64,000 bases of DNA from Wenyingzhuangia heitensis (GCF_011762155.1 NZ_JAASQL010000005.1:62001-126000), one strand, 5' to 3'. Shown: positions 49,645 through 59,808, counted from the stretch's first letter. The notes: generated from the sequence alone by a model not told the origin. Numbers and translations: made by a program.

Positions 49645-51963
49645 ATGTTTATCAAAAAAACATATATAATAGTATGTGTTTCATTACTATGCACAGTAAT
49701 GTCACATGCCCAAAAAACAATTACCTCTAAAGTTTTAGGAAAAGATTTTAAAGAAATTATCAAAGGAGCTATTGTTACTACAAAACAATCTAAACAAACT
49801 ACTTTAACAAACAATAAAGGAGATTTTACGATAGAATCAGCATCTGTAAATGATGAAATTTCTATTTCATTTTACGGATATCAATCTATAAGTTATAAAG
49901 CTAATAATGTACCCAAAACTATTTTGTTAGAAACATCATTAGAGTCTTTAAATCAGGTGATTATTTCTGCATCAAGACAAAAAGAGAACAAACACGATGT
50001 ACCTGTTGCTATTTCTGTCGTCACCAAAAAAACAATGCAAGAAATGCAACCGAATGATATTTCTGAAGTTCTAAACCAGAAACCAGGGGTGTTAATGGTA
50101 GATTTAGGAAACGAACAACATATGATGGCCATTCGTCAACCAATGACCACAAAAAGTTTCTTTTTGTATTTAGAAGATGGGTTGCCAATTAGACCAACAG
50201 GAATTTTTAATCACAATGCGTTGTTAGAGACCAATGCTGCTGCTATAGAAAACTTAGAAATTATTAGAGGTGCTTATTCCTCTTTATACGGAAGTGAGGC
50301 CATTGGAGGAGCTGTAAACTTTATTACAGAAAAACCAACAGAAGAACTAAATATAGAGGTTGGAACTAGAGTAAATAATTTAGGATATCAAAGATTTGAT
50401 GGAAAAGTTTCTGGAACAGTTGGTAAAACAGGAATTTATGTAAGTAGCTATAGATCTTCTATTGTTGATGGATTTAGAGATTATGGAGATTATGAAAAAT
50501 CTGCTTTAACCGCTAAAATAACACATCAGTTTACAGATAAGTTTGATATAGAAAATTCGGTAACTTATATTGATTATAGAAGTGATATGAGTGGTAGTAT
50601 TGGAGAAGATGCTTTTCATAAAAAAGATTTTTCGTCTATTCATACATTTACATTTAGAGATGCAAAATCACTAAGAGCAACAAGTACCTTAAATTACAAG
50701 TGGAACGAAAATCAGAATTCTTTTGCCAAAGTGTATTATAGAAATAATGATTTAAAACAAAACCCATCGTATAGAATATCTAATAGAGCGGCATTAAACG
50801 CTACCACAAAAACAGGTAATATCAATAAAAATAGTTTTGATTCTTATGGCCTTTTATTTCAACACAATGCCAAGCTATCTGATGTTTTTAAATACAGTGC
50901 TGGTGCGGTTGTAGATATTACAATCAATGATTATTATGCAGAGGAGTTAGAGGTGTTTAGAAATGCAGATGGAGTTTTTGAAAGTTTTAAACAATTAGGA
51001 ACATTTGCATCTGATTACAATACAGATCTTGTAAACGTAGGAACTTTTTTTACAGGTGAATACAAGTTAACTTCTAACTTTAGATTAAATGGAGGGTTAA
51101 GAGTAGATGCGTTTGATTATCATTTTAAAAATAAATTAGGGGCTTCTGCAAGTTCATACAATGCACCCAATACCAATAATACTTTTTGGTCTGTAACTCC
51201 TAGAATTGGAATGGTGTATAAAAATAAAAACTATGGTGGGTATGCTAATTATTCTAAAGGATTTGTGCCTCCTTCTGTAGGTGAATTATATGGGGAATCT
51301 GATGTTCCATTATTAGATCCGTCTAAGTTTAATAATTATGAAATAGGAACGTTTACAAGCTTGTTTAAACATAGTTTGTATATAGACTTTGCACTTTATT
51401 ATTTAGACGGAGAAGATGAAATTGTATCTGTTAGAACTATTGACACCACTACGAATTTAGATAGTTATGAAAATAAAAATTCAGGTAGTTCTGAACATTA
51501 TGGTTTAGAGTATAAAGTAGATTATAAGTTAAATAAAGAGATTTCTTTTAGAAATTCAGGTAGTATCTCTAAGCATAAATATAAAAGATTTGTAAGAACG
51601 GTCTCTGATGGTGCTTCTAGTACTAGTTTTAGCGGAAATGATATGCCAGGAGCTCCTAGTTATATAAATAATTTTGGAATTATTTACAAACCCAATTACT
51701 TAAAAGGATTGCGTTTAGGTTTTGAGTGGCAGTCTTTAGGGAAATATTATACAGATAATGAAAATACCATAGAATATAACGGTTATGATGTGTTTAATTT
51801 TAGAACATCTTATAAGTTTTCTAAAATTTATCTGTGGATGAATTTATTGAATTTATCAGATAAAAATTACGCAACAAGAGCAAGTACAGGTTATGGATCT
51901 ACTACGTTTACTCCAGGAAATCCTAGAAATATTACTGTAGGAATTAAATATTCTATTCAATAA
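49645..51963 (+). CDS. TonB-dependent receptor with carboxypeptidase-like N-terminal domain
   Basis: 772 residues: signal peptide (about 1-22), CarboxypepD_reg-like domain (about 25-100), plug (about 115-225 with LYLEDGLPIRPTG and IIRGAYSSLYGSEAIGGAVNF) and a C-terminal barrel ending in VGIKYSIQ. The neighbouring PepSY protein and Cys protein suggest iron- or copper-complex uptake. It is not preceded by a SusD homologue, so it is not a Sus-type glycan receptor. Substrate not established. Confidence 0.93.
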   Translation: MFIKKTYIIVCVSLLCTVMSHAQKTITSKVLGKDFKEIIKGAIVTTKQSKQTTLTNNKGDFTIESASVNDEISISFYGYQSISYKANNVPKTILLETSLESLNQVIISASRQKENKHDVPVAISVVTKKTMQEMQPNDISEVLNQKPGVLMVDLGNEQHMMAIRQPMTTKSFFLYLEDGLPIRPTGIFNHNALLETNAAAIENLEIIRGAYSSLYGSEAIGGAVNFITEKPTEELNIEVGTRVNNLGYQRFDGKVSGTVGKTGIYVSSYRSSIVDGFRDYGDYEKSALTAKITHQFTDKFDIENSVTYIDYRSDMSGSIGEDAFHKKDFSSIHTFTFRDAKSLRATSTLNYKWNENQNSFAKVYYRNNDLKQNPSYRISNRAALNATTKTGNINKNSFDSYGLLFQHNAKLSDVFKYSAGAVVDITINDYYAEELEVFRNADGVFESFKQLGTFASDYNTDLVNVGTFFTGEYKLTSNFRLNGGLRVDAFDYHFKNKLGASASSYNAPNTNNTFWSVTPRIGMVYKNKNYGGYANYSKGFVPPSVGELYGESDVPLLDPSKFNNYEIGTFTSLFKHSLYIDFALYYLDGEDEIVSVRTIDTTTNLDSYENKNSGSSEHYGLEYKVDYKLNKEISFRNSGSISKHKYKRFVRTVSDGASSTSFSGNDMPGAPSYINNFGIIYKPNYLKGLRLGFEWQSLGKYYTDNENTIEYNGYDVFNFRTSYKFSKIYLWMNLLNLSDKNYATRASTGYGSTTFTPGNPRNITVGIKYSIQ

Positions 51964-51969
51964 CAACAG

Positions 51970-53379
51970 ATGAAAAAATCAACAATATTTAAAATACACA
52001 GGTATTTAAGCATTGTGTGCTTATTACCTGTGGTTTTATGGTGTGTAAGCGGTCTAACACATCCAATTATGGCCAATTGGTTTAGAATAACACCGGCACA
52101 TAGATCGGCTCCAGCATTAAAAATAGATACGACTAAAATTCAACTTTCTTTAAAACAAGTAGCTAGTTTAAACAATATAAAAGAGTTTAGTAATGTTGGT
52201 GTAAAAACGATAGACACTAAAGTTTGTTATGTTTTTTTAAAAGAAAACAAACAGGTTTTTTACAGTGCTTCAACAGGTGATTTTATAAAAGATGGGGCTG
52301 AAAAATATGCAACTTATTTGGCAAAATATTATTTAGGAAATACAGAGGCAAACGCTGTAAGTGTAAAAGTGGTCAGTTCTTTTACAGATGAGTACAAAGT
52401 AATTAATAGACACTTACCTGTGTATAAAGTTCGATTTAATGATGCTGAAAAATCTGATGTATTTGTACACATCGCTTCGGGTGGATTGGGAACCATTAAC
52501 AACCGACTAAAACGATCTTATTTATGGATTTTTAGCAATTTTCACAATTGGAGTTTTTTAGGAGATAACAATACCATAAAGCCCTTTTTTATTTTTACAA
52601 TATCACTAAGCACTTTTGTGGTGGGGGTTTTAGGATTGTATATTTATTTTGGAAATAGAAAAAAATATAAAAAAAGAACGAAAAAAGCAGATAAATTAAA
52701 GAGAAGAAATGTACATAGATATATTTCTATTCCAGTTTCAATTTTCTTTTTAATGTTTTCTTTTAGTGGTGCGTATCATGCGTTTCAAAAATTTGAGAAG
52801 TACGATTTAAATCAATACGAACCTAAAGAGCAATTTGGTTTAAAAGATATAGAGACCTCTATTTTTAAAATTCAAAATAGTTCTAAAATTCAAAGATTAT
52901 CTTTGGTCAAAATAAAAGAACAAACGTATTATAGAGTCCAGTTCTTAAAACAAAAAACAGCTACTTATTTTAATTCTAACTCTCTAGAAATCTTAAAAAA
53001 AGGAGATGAGATTTATGCAAAAGAAAGAGCTTTGGCGATTACAGGTGAAAAAGAAGTAGACATAAAAGAAACTAATTTTATTACTTTTTTTGAAAACAAA
53101 TATGGATTTATCAACAAGCGATTGCCTGTGTATGAAATTGCTTTCAACGATTCAGAAAACACAAGTTGTTTTGTTCAAACTTCATCGGGTATACCTGGTT
53201 CTATAGTAGATAAGTATAAAAAAAGAGAAGCTTTAAGTTTTATAATGTTACATAAATTTCATTTTCTAGATTTTTTAGGAAAAGGAACAAGAGATATAAT
53301 TATAGCATTTGCTATTTTAAGCGTGCTGTTAATTTTGTTTAGCGGACTAAGGGTTTTTATCCAGATAATTAAAAAATAA
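51970..53379 (+). CDS. PepSY-associated transmembrane protein
   Basis: 469 residues: N-terminal helix with HRYLSIVCLLPVVLWCVSGLTHP, two periplasmic PepSY-like halves, internal helices near 195-225 and 248-270 and a C-terminal helix near 440-465. Proteins of this kind are linked to ferric-siderophore reduction or metal handling and are often encoded next to TonB receptors. It begins six bases after the receptor stop. Confidence 0.88.
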   Translation: MKKSTIFKIHRYLSIVCLLPVVLWCVSGLTHPIMANWFRITPAHRSAPALKIDTTKIQLSLKQVASLNNIKEFSNVGVKTIDTKVCYVFLKENKQVFYSASTGDFIKDGAEKYATYLAKYYLGNTEANAVSVKVVSSFTDEYKVINRHLPVYKVRFNDAEKSDVFVHIASGGLGTINNRLKRSYLWIFSNFHNWSFLGDNNTIKPFFIFTISLSTFVVGVLGLYIYFGNRKKYKKRTKKADKLKRRNVHRYISIPVSIFFLMFSFSGAYHAFQKFEKYDLNQYEPKEQFGLKDIETSIFKIQNSSKIQRLSLVKIKEQTYYRVQFLKQKTATYFNSNSLEILKKGDEIYAKERALAITGEKEVDIKETNFITFFENKYGFINKRLPVYEIAFNDSENTSCFVQTSSGIPGSIVDKYKKREALSFIMLHKFHFLDFLGKGTRDIIIAFAILSVLLILFSGLRVFIQIIKK

Positions 53380-53421
53380 ATTAAGAAATGGTATCTTAGT
53401 TCTAGGAAAAACAATCTAACT

Positions 53422-53952
53422 ATGAAGAAATATTTTTTATACGGTGTTGCCGTAATTGTCATCACTATTATTGTATTAGGTAGCATAGCTCCTAAAGAAG
53501 CAACTGTAGAACGTTCTATTGTAATTAACAAACCGGTAGCGGTTGTGTTTCCTTACTTTTTGGCTTTGCAAAACATGGAAGATTATTCTCCATGGCAAGA
53601 AAGAGACACAAAAACGATAAATGAATACAGAGGTGCAGGAAACACAGTAGGATCTGTACACAGATGGATTTCCGAGTTAGATCAAGTAGGAGTTGGAGAG
53701 CAAGAAATTAAAATGATAACACCTAATAAAGAAATTGTGTCTGAATTAAGATTTGAAAAACCTTATGAATCTACCTCTAAAGGATATTTTAAATTTAAAG
53801 AAGTAGCACAAGGAACAGAAGTAACTTGGGGATATACAGGTGCTTTTGGATTTGTAGAAGGAATTTTTATGATGTTTATGGATATGGATAAAATTTTGGG
53901 TAAAGATTTTAGTCAAGGTTTGGCAAAAGCAAAATCTAATTTAGAAAAATAA
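53422..53952 (+). CDS. SRPBCC-family (polyketide cyclase/dehydrase-like) protein
   Basis: 176 residues: one membrane or signal segment (1-23), then an SRPBCC fold (EATVERSIVINKPVAVVFPYFLALQNMEDYSPW, ITPNKEIVSELRFEKP, EVTWGYTGAFGFVEGIFM). These proteins bind hydrophobic ligands; function unknown. The gap from the PepSY gene is 42 bases, so co-transcription is possible but not certain. Confidence 0.82.
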   Translation: MKKYFLYGVAVIVITIIVLGSIAPKEATVERSIVINKPVAVVFPYFLALQNMEDYSPWQERDTKTINEYRGAGNTVGSVHRWISELDQVGVGEQEIKMITPNKEIVSELRFEKPYESTSKGYFKFKEVAQGTEVTWGYTGAFGFVEGIFMMFMDMDKILGKDFSQGLAKAKSNLEK

Positions 53953-54010
53953 AGAAATCAACCTATAAAAAACAAACCTTTTGATCTAAGTCAAAAGATT
54001 TTTTTAATGT

Positions 54011-55045
54011 ATGAGAGCGAGTTATAAAAAGTATATTTTAAATTTTAAGCAGGCCTCAGGAACCTCTAGGGGTGTGTTAAGAAACAAGGAAACATATTTT
54101 ATTTTGTTAGAAAATAACGGAAAAATAGGATATGGAGAAACAGGATTGTTTAGAGGATTAAGTGCTGATGATAGACCTGATTATGAAGAAAAACTAACAT
54201 GGGGTTGTCATAATATTCATTTGGGACTTCAAGAGTTATTAATACAGTTAATTGAGTTTCCTTCTATCCAATTTGGTTTAGAACAAGCTTTTTTATCCTT
54301 AGAAAGTAGTACAGGTTTTAATATATTTCCATCGGATTTTACTCAAAATAAAGCTAGTATTCCTATCAATGGTTTGGTTTGGATGGGAACTGAAAGCTTT
54401 ATGCAAGAACAAATAGCATCTAAATTAAAAGCAGGGTTTACCACCATAAAAATGAAAATTGGTGCTATTGATTTTGATACAGAAATTAAATTATTAACCG
54501 TTATCAGAAACCAATATTCAGCTAAAGAAATTACATTAAGAGTAGATGCTAATGGAGCTTTTACCCCTAAAAATGCATTGAGTAAATTAGAACAATTGGC
54601 AAAGTTAGACATTCATTCTATAGAACAACCCATTAAACAAGGGCAGTTAAAAGCAATGAAAGAATTGTGTCTAAAGACTCCAGTACCTATTGCTTTAGAC
54701 GAGGAATTGATTGGTGTTTATTATAAAGAAGAAAAACAACAAATTGTAGAAGAAATAAATCCACAGTACCTTATTTTAAAACCCAGTTTGGTAGGTGGAA
54801 TTAAAGGGAGTAATGAGTGGATAGAATTGGCAAACAAACAAAATATTCCTTATTGGATAACCTCAGCCTTAGAAAGTAATATTGGTTTAAATGCCATAAG
54901 TCAATACACCTATACTTTGGGAGTTTCATTACCACAAGGTTTAGGAACGGGTAGTTTGTATACCAATAATATAGAAAGCCCTTTAGAGGTAATAAATGGA
55001 AATATACAATACAATACAAAAAAAGCATGGAAAATAAATATATAG
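54011..55045 (+). CDS. menC: o-Succinylbenzoate synthase MenC
   Basis: 344 residues of the enolase superfamily. N-terminal capping domain (about 1-115), then the catalytic barrel with KMK at about 142-144 (MKMKIG), RVDANGAF, SIEQPI, ALDEEL and LKPSLVGG, the OSBS set of metal ligands and lysines. It dehydrates SHCHC to o-succinylbenzoate for menaquinone. Its end overlaps the next gene by 19 bases. An alternative is another enolase-family cycloisomerase or epimerase, but the flavobacterial length and menA nearby favour MenC. Confidence 0.87.
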   Translation: MRASYKKYILNFKQASGTSRGVLRNKETYFILLENNGKIGYGETGLFRGLSADDRPDYEEKLTWGCHNIHLGLQELLIQLIEFPSIQFGLEQAFLSLESSTGFNIFPSDFTQNKASIPINGLVWMGTESFMQEQIASKLKAGFTTIKMKIGAIDFDTEIKLLTVIRNQYSAKEITLRVDANGAFTPKNALSKLEQLAKLDIHSIEQPIKQGQLKAMKELCLKTPVPIALDEELIGVYYKEEKQQIVEEINPQYLILKPSLVGGIKGSNEWIELANKQNIPYWITSALESNIGLNAISQYTYTLGVSLPQGLGTGSLYTNNIESPLEVINGNIQYNTKKAWKINI

Positions 55046-55941
55046 CACAAGCAAGTAAGGGAAATTCTCAAGCTTGGAGATATGTTGTGGGAATTGTAAT
55101 TGTAATCGTACTAACAGGATTGTTTTCTTTGCCTTATAATTTTGCTATAGCTTCCAAAATAGATTCAGGAACTGCCGATGCTACTAGAATACAAGATTTT
55201 AGTTATTTAATGACATTGTTTGATAGCAATGTAAGTTTAATATTTATGATGTTGCCTTTTGTAGGAAGTTTAGTAGGTCTCTATTTAGTAGTTATCAAAC
55301 TACATAACGTTAGTTGGTCTGTGTTTAGCAGTAGTAGTTCTAAAATAGACGTTAAAAAAATAGTCTTTTCCTTTTTGTTATGGGGAACAATAAGTGCTAT
55401 GATAATTTTGTTGGGAGTCTTATTAAATCCAGAAGAGATTATTTTAAACTTTAAACCAGCAAAATTTGCTCTTCTTTTTTTAATTGCAATTGTAATGATT
55501 CCTATTCAAACCAGTTTTGAAGAATATATATTTAGAGGGTATTTAATGCAAGGTTTGGGTTGGATTAGTAAAACAAGTTGGTTTCCATTAGTAGTTACCT
55601 CTATTGCTTTTGGTTTGATGCACATTGCCAATCCTGAGGTTGATAAATTAGGAAATGGAATTATGGTTTTTTATATAGGTACAGGCTTGTTGCTAGGTGT
55701 TATCACTTTAATGGACGAAGGTATTGAGTTGTCTTTAGGTTTTCATGCAGCTAATAATTTAATTACAGCTTTGTTGGTTACTACAGATTGGACTGCTTTT
55801 CAGACCTATGCAATTTTTAAAGATTTTTCATCACCTAATTTAATGGCAGAATTAATTTTAATTGCGATTTTGTATCCGTTATTGCTTTTAGTGTTTGCTA
55901 AAAAATACCAATGGACTGGTTGGAAAGAAAAACTCGTCTAA
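55027..55941 (+). CDS. CPBP-family intramembrane metalloprotease
   Basis: 304 residues with about eight helices. The CPBP (Abi/CAAX) motif EExxxR is at 165-170 (FEEYIFRGY), with further metal-binding histidines in FGLMHIANPE and GFHAANN. The ATG sits inside the last 19 bases of menC, so translation is coupled. The biological substrate is unknown. Confidence 0.88.
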   Translation: MENKYIAQASKGNSQAWRYVVGIVIVIVLTGLFSLPYNFAIASKIDSGTADATRIQDFSYLMTLFDSNVSLIFMMLPFVGSLVGLYLVVIKLHNVSWSVFSSSSSKIDVKKIVFSFLLWGTISAMIILLGVLLNPEEIILNFKPAKFALLFLIAIVMIPIQTSFEEYIFRGYLMQGLGWISKTSWFPLVVTSIAFGLMHIANPEVDKLGNGIMVFYIGTGLLLGVITLMDEGIELSLGFHAANNLITALLVTTDWTAFQTYAIFKDFSSPNLMAELILIAILYPLLLLVFAKKYQWTGWKEKLV

Positions 55942-55997
55942 AATTTATTGTCTCTTTTTAAATTCTTCTGTACTTTTAAATTAAACCTAAACACCTT

Positions 55998-56573
55998 ATG
56001 AATAAAGAATATTTTGCCCATGAAACCGCTGTAATAGACGAAGGTTGCAAAATTGGAAAAGGAACTAAAGTTTGGCATTTTAGTCATATTATGCCCAATT
56101 GTGTAATAGGAGCAAATTGTAATATAGGTCAGAATGTTGTGGTGTCTCCACAGGTAGTTTTAGGAACCAATGTTAAGGTGCAAAACAATGTATCTATTTA
56201 TACGGGAGTAATTTGTGAAGATGATGTGTTTTTAGGACCTTCTATGGTTTTTACCAATGTAATAAATCCACGTAGTGCTGTGGTTCGTAAAAATGAATAT
56301 AAAGAAACGTTGGTAAAAAAAGGAGCCAGTATTGGAGCCAATGCAACTATTGTTTGTGGGAATCCTATTGGGGAATATGCCCTAATAGGTGCAGGTGCTG
56401 TGGTAACAAAAGAGGTTTTGCCTTATGCTTTGGTGGTGGGGAATCCATCTAAGCAAATTGGATGGGTAAGTGAATACGGACATCGATTAAATTTTAATAA
56501 AGCAGGTATTGCTATTTGCTTAGAATCCAATCAAAAATATAAACTAGTAAACGAAAAAGTATCAAGAATCTAA
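55998..56573 (+). CDS. WbpD/WlbB-like N-acetyltransferase (left-handed beta helix)
   Basis: 191 residues of hexapeptide repeats. Several blocks match P. aeruginosa WbpD from memory: KVWHFSHI, IGQNVVVSPQVV, GPSMVFTNVINPRS, LVKKGASIGANATIVCG, EYALIGAGAVVTKEV and ALVVGNPSKQIGWVSE. WbpD acetylates UDP-2-acetamido-3-amino-2,3-dideoxy-glucuronate for B-band O antigen. Here it stands apart from any polysaccharide gene cluster; the other enzymes of the pathway (WbpA/B/E) are absent. It is followed after two bases by a RemB-like gene. Confidence 0.85.
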   Translation: MNKEYFAHETAVIDEGCKIGKGTKVWHFSHIMPNCVIGANCNIGQNVVVSPQVVLGTNVKVQNNVSIYTGVICEDDVFLGPSMVFTNVINPRSAVVRKNEYKETLVKKGASIGANATIVCGNPIGEYALIGAGAVVTKEVLPYALVVGNPSKQIGWVSEYGHRLNFNKAGIAICLESNQKYKLVNEKVSRI

Positions 56574-56575
56574 CT

Positions 56576-58261
56576 ATGAAAAAACTACTATCTATTATTG
56601 TCTTAACAGCAGGGCTGGTACAGGCACAAGAAAAAGAAATTTTTCCAGAACATTCTAGTCAGTTAAGAATTCCATTTAATCACAGTACTTACAGTGTTTT
56701 TGAAAAAGGAATTTACGAAGCTGAGAATAGCCATACAGCTATAAAACCTTATATCTATAACGTGGTAAGCAAAGATGCTGGATTGGATACTTATAAATCG
56801 TCATTATTAAAAGATAAAAAAACGTGGGGAGGAAGAAAGTTATGGAACGAACATTTAATGGAAGCCAAAGGTAAGGATTATTGGTTAAATTTAGATGTTT
56901 TATTAGATGCTAGTGTTGGAAAAGAAAATGGAAATATAGGAACAACTATAGAGAATACTAGAATTTTAAAAGTAGAAGGTCAGTTAGGAAAAAAGCTATC
57001 TTTTTCTGCAACTGCTTATGAAACTCAAGCTAAATTTCCTCAATATATATATGAGTATATAAAAATTCAACAGCCAGAGGATGGTGCTGGAATTATACCT
57101 GGTAGGGGAAAAGCAAAAGGGTTTGGAGAAACCGGTTTTGATTATGGAATTTCTACAGGATATGTTTCTTATACACCTAATAAATTTATGAACGTTCAGT
57201 TTGGTCACGGACAAAATTTTATAGGAGACGGATACCGTTCTATGTTATTGTCTGACGTTGCAGCTCCAAGAACGTATGCAAAATTAACCACAACGGTTGG
57301 TAAAGTACAGTATACTAATATTTGGACTTGGTTAAGAGATTTTAATTATTCTATAGATACAGATCCTACAAACAATGCAGGACATAAAAGAAAGTATGGT
57401 GTGTTTCATCATTTAAGTTGGAATGTAACTCCTAAATTTAACCTTGGCTTTTTTGAAGGAATCATATCAGACAATTCAGGAACGTCAGGTTCTATGCAAG
57501 TAGAATATTTAAATCCAATTATATTTTATAAAAACATAGAGTTTGCCAATGGTGAAGATGCAGGTAGTGGAGTTGTTGGTGTAGATGCAAAACTAAAAGT
57601 AGGAAAAAACAATTATGTATATACTCAGTTTTTGTTAGATGAATTTTCTGCGGATGAGTTTTTTAAATCAGGAGGATATTGGGGAAATAAATACGCATTG
57701 CAATTGGGAGCTAAGTTTTTTGATGCTTTTAATGTAAAAGGATTGCTGTTACAGGCTGAATACAACAGAGTAAAACCATTTACCTACTCACACGAAAAGC
57801 AACATAATTACGCTCATTTTGGACAGTCTTTAGCACATTTATGGGGGTCTAATTTTTGGGAGGCAATTTTTATTGCTCGCTATAATAAAAACAGATGGGG
57901 AGTAAATACAAAAATAGTATTAGGACAAAAAGGATTTGATATTGATGGAGATGCCACTTCTTATGGAGGAAACATTTTTGTAAATACAGGAACTAGAGCA
58001 AGTGATTACAACCAAGAAACGTTACAAGGGAATTTAGCCGATATTTTAAACGTAGATGTTGAGGTTAGTTATCTAATAAATCCATCTAACAACTTTAAAG
58101 TATTTGCAGGAGCATTGCTTAGAAATTTTTCGTCAGACAGCTCTATTACCAGAGTAGGAATAGCACCAGAATCTACAGGTTTTACGTTTAACACAGAAGA
58201 TACTAAATGGTTTATGGTGGGAGTAAAAGCAGATTTATTTAACAATTATAGAGATTTTTAA
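56576..58261 (+). CDS. Outer-membrane protein resembling gliding motility protein RemB
   Basis: 561 residues: signal peptide (1-18, ending VQA) and a beta-rich barrel-like body. The stretch NVQFGHGQNFIGDGYRSMLLSDVAAP resembles the block I associate with flavobacterial proteins annotated RemB. RemB of Flavobacterium johnsoniae is an accessory gliding or surface protein; Wzi-like capsule assembly is a possible alternative. It follows the WbpD-like gene by two bases, so the pair may modify and present a surface polymer. Motility function is not certain. Confidence 0.6.
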   Translation: MKKLLSIIVLTAGLVQAQEKEIFPEHSSQLRIPFNHSTYSVFEKGIYEAENSHTAIKPYIYNVVSKDAGLDTYKSSLLKDKKTWGGRKLWNEHLMEAKGKDYWLNLDVLLDASVGKENGNIGTTIENTRILKVEGQLGKKLSFSATAYETQAKFPQYIYEYIKIQQPEDGAGIIPGRGKAKGFGETGFDYGISTGYVSYTPNKFMNVQFGHGQNFIGDGYRSMLLSDVAAPRTYAKLTTTVGKVQYTNIWTWLRDFNYSIDTDPTNNAGHKRKYGVFHHLSWNVTPKFNLGFFEGIISDNSGTSGSMQVEYLNPIIFYKNIEFANGEDAGSGVVGVDAKLKVGKNNYVYTQFLLDEFSADEFFKSGGYWGNKYALQLGAKFFDAFNVKGLLLQAEYNRVKPFTYSHEKQHNYAHFGQSLAHLWGSNFWEAIFIARYNKNRWGVNTKIVLGQKGFDIDGDATSYGGNIFVNTGTRASDYNQETLQGNLADILNVDVEVSYLINPSNNFKVFAGALLRNFSSDSSITRVGIAPESTGFTFNTEDTKWFMVGVKADLFNNYRDF

Positions 58262-58265
58262 GCCT

Positions 58266-58781
58266 ATGGATAAGAGTCAAATAACAGAAATGCCTTTTTT
58301 TTATGATAGATACATCAATTTAATAATTGATGGAGTTGATGTGTTGGAAGTATTAAAAACGACCCAAAATAACTTAGAGGAGTTAAAAGATGATTTTATC
58401 AGAAATAAAAATTATCAATACCAAGCTGTTAAGTGGACTCCCAAAGATATTTTACAACACTTGATTGATACCGAAAGAATTATGTCTTACCGAGCTTTGG
58501 TTTTGGCCAGAGGAGAGCAGCAAGACTTAATTGGATTTGAAGAAGATAAATATGCACAAAACACCAATGTAAGTAACAGAACGGTAGAAGATTTGTTGGA
58601 AGAGTTTAAACTAGTTAGGTCTGCAACTATTCATCAATTTAAACACTTTACAAAAGAGATGTTTGTAAAAACAGGTGAATGTTCCGGAATTCACGTAACT
58701 CCCTTAATATTTGGGTTTATATGTGTTGGGCATGTAAAACATCATATAAGTGTATTAAAAGAAAAGTATTTTATAAATTAA
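58266..58781 (+). CDS. DinB-family protein
   Basis: 171 residues of the DinB/YfiT-like four-helix fold. The metal-binding histidines fit HLIDTER (about 57) and HVKHH near 157-161. Members include thiol-dependent transferases; the exact reaction is unknown. It begins four bases after the RemB-like gene and ends in a terminator shared with era. Confidence 0.8.
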   Translation: MDKSQITEMPFFYDRYINLIIDGVDVLEVLKTTQNNLEELKDDFIRNKNYQYQAVKWTPKDILQHLIDTERIMSYRALVLARGEQQDLIGFEEDKYAQNTNVSNRTVEDLLEEFKLVRSATIHQFKHFTKEMFVKTGECSGIHVTPLIFGFICVGHVKHHISVLKEKYFIN

Positions 58782-58819
58782 ACAAAAAAGCCACTCTAAT
58801 TTAGAGTGGCTTTTTTGTT
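58781..58819. terminator. Bidirectional terminator between DinB-like gene and era
   Basis: Perfect 19-bp inverted repeat (AACAAAAAAGCCACTCTAA with TTAGAGTGGCTTTTTTGTT), loop of one central base before fraying. It overlaps the stops of both convergent genes. Confidence 0.9.
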
Positions 58820-59699
58820 AGTCTTTATATCCAAAACGTTTCAATTGTCTGTCGTTAGATCTCCAGTTTTTGTTGACTTTAACATACAGTTCTAAGAACA
58901 CTTTTTTATCAAAAAATATTTCTAAGTCTTTTCTAGCTTCCATTCCCACTTTTTTAAGTGCAGCTCCTTTATGACCAATAATAATTCCTTTTTGTGTTTC
59001 GCGTTCTACCATAATAATAGCACGAATACGAATAATAGTATCTTCTTCAAAAAACTCTTCTGTTTCAATTTCTACAGCGTAAGGAATTTCTTTCTTATAG
59101 TTTAATAATATTTTTTCACGAATAGCTTCGTTTACAAAGAAACGTTCTGGCTTATCTGTTAATTGATCTTTTGGATAAAACGCAGGAGAAGCAGGTAACA
59201 ACTCTTTAATTTTATCAAAAACAGGTTCTATATTAAATTTTTCTAGTGCAGAAATTAAATACACATTTGCTTTGGGAACTTTTTCTTCCCAGTAGGCTAA
59301 TTTTTCTTCAATTTCTTCTTGGTTAGATGTATCAATTTTGTTGATTAACAACATAACTGGCACCTTTGAGTTTTGAATTTTATTAAAAAAAGCTTCGTCT
59401 TTTAATTCTTTTTCACCTATTTCTACCATATATATCAAAACATCGGCATCTTCAAAAGCAGATTTCACAAAATCCATCATAGAAGTTTGCATTTCGTAGG
59501 CAGGTTTAATAATACCTGGAGTATCAGAAAACATAATCTGATAATCGTCTCCATTTACAATTCCTAAAATACGATGTCTTGTAGTTTGCGCTTTAGAGGT
59601 GATGATCGATAATTTCTCTCCAACAAAGGCATTCATTAAAGTAGATTTCCCAACATTGGGATTTCCAATAATATTTACAAACCCTGCTTTGTGTGTCAT
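58818..59699 (-). CDS. era: GTPase Era
   Basis: 293 residues from ATG at 59699 (MTHKAGFVNIIGNPNVGKS); a frame extension to 59729 is less likely. G1 GNPNVGKS, G3 DTPGI, G4 NKID, and the C-terminal KH domain with VERETQKGIIIGHKGAALKKVG. Era assists 16S rRNA maturation and 30S assembly. Single gene, convergent with the DinB-like gene. Confidence 0.96.
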   Translation of the reverse strand: MTHKAGFVNIIGNPNVGKSTLMNAFVGEKLSIITSKAQTTRHRILGIVNGDDYQIMFSDTPGIIKPAYEMQTSMMDFVKSAFEDADVLIYMVEIGEKELKDEAFFNKIQNSKVPVMLLINKIDTSNQEEIEEKLAYWEEKVPKANVYLISALEKFNIEPVFDKIKELLPASPAFYPKDQLTDKPERFFVNEAIREKILLNYKKEIPYAVEIETEEFFEEDTIIRIRAIIMVERETQKGIIIGHKGAALKKVGMEARKDLEIFFDKKVFLELYVKVNKNWRSNDRQLKRFGYKD

Positions 59700-59808
59700 A
59701 TGTGTTAATTGAACTGCAAAGTTACGCAAACCAACATTAAGAATAAAGAGGTATTCGTTAAAGTATTATTTGTATGTCAATAAGCTATGTTGAAGTAAAA
59801 ACAATTTG

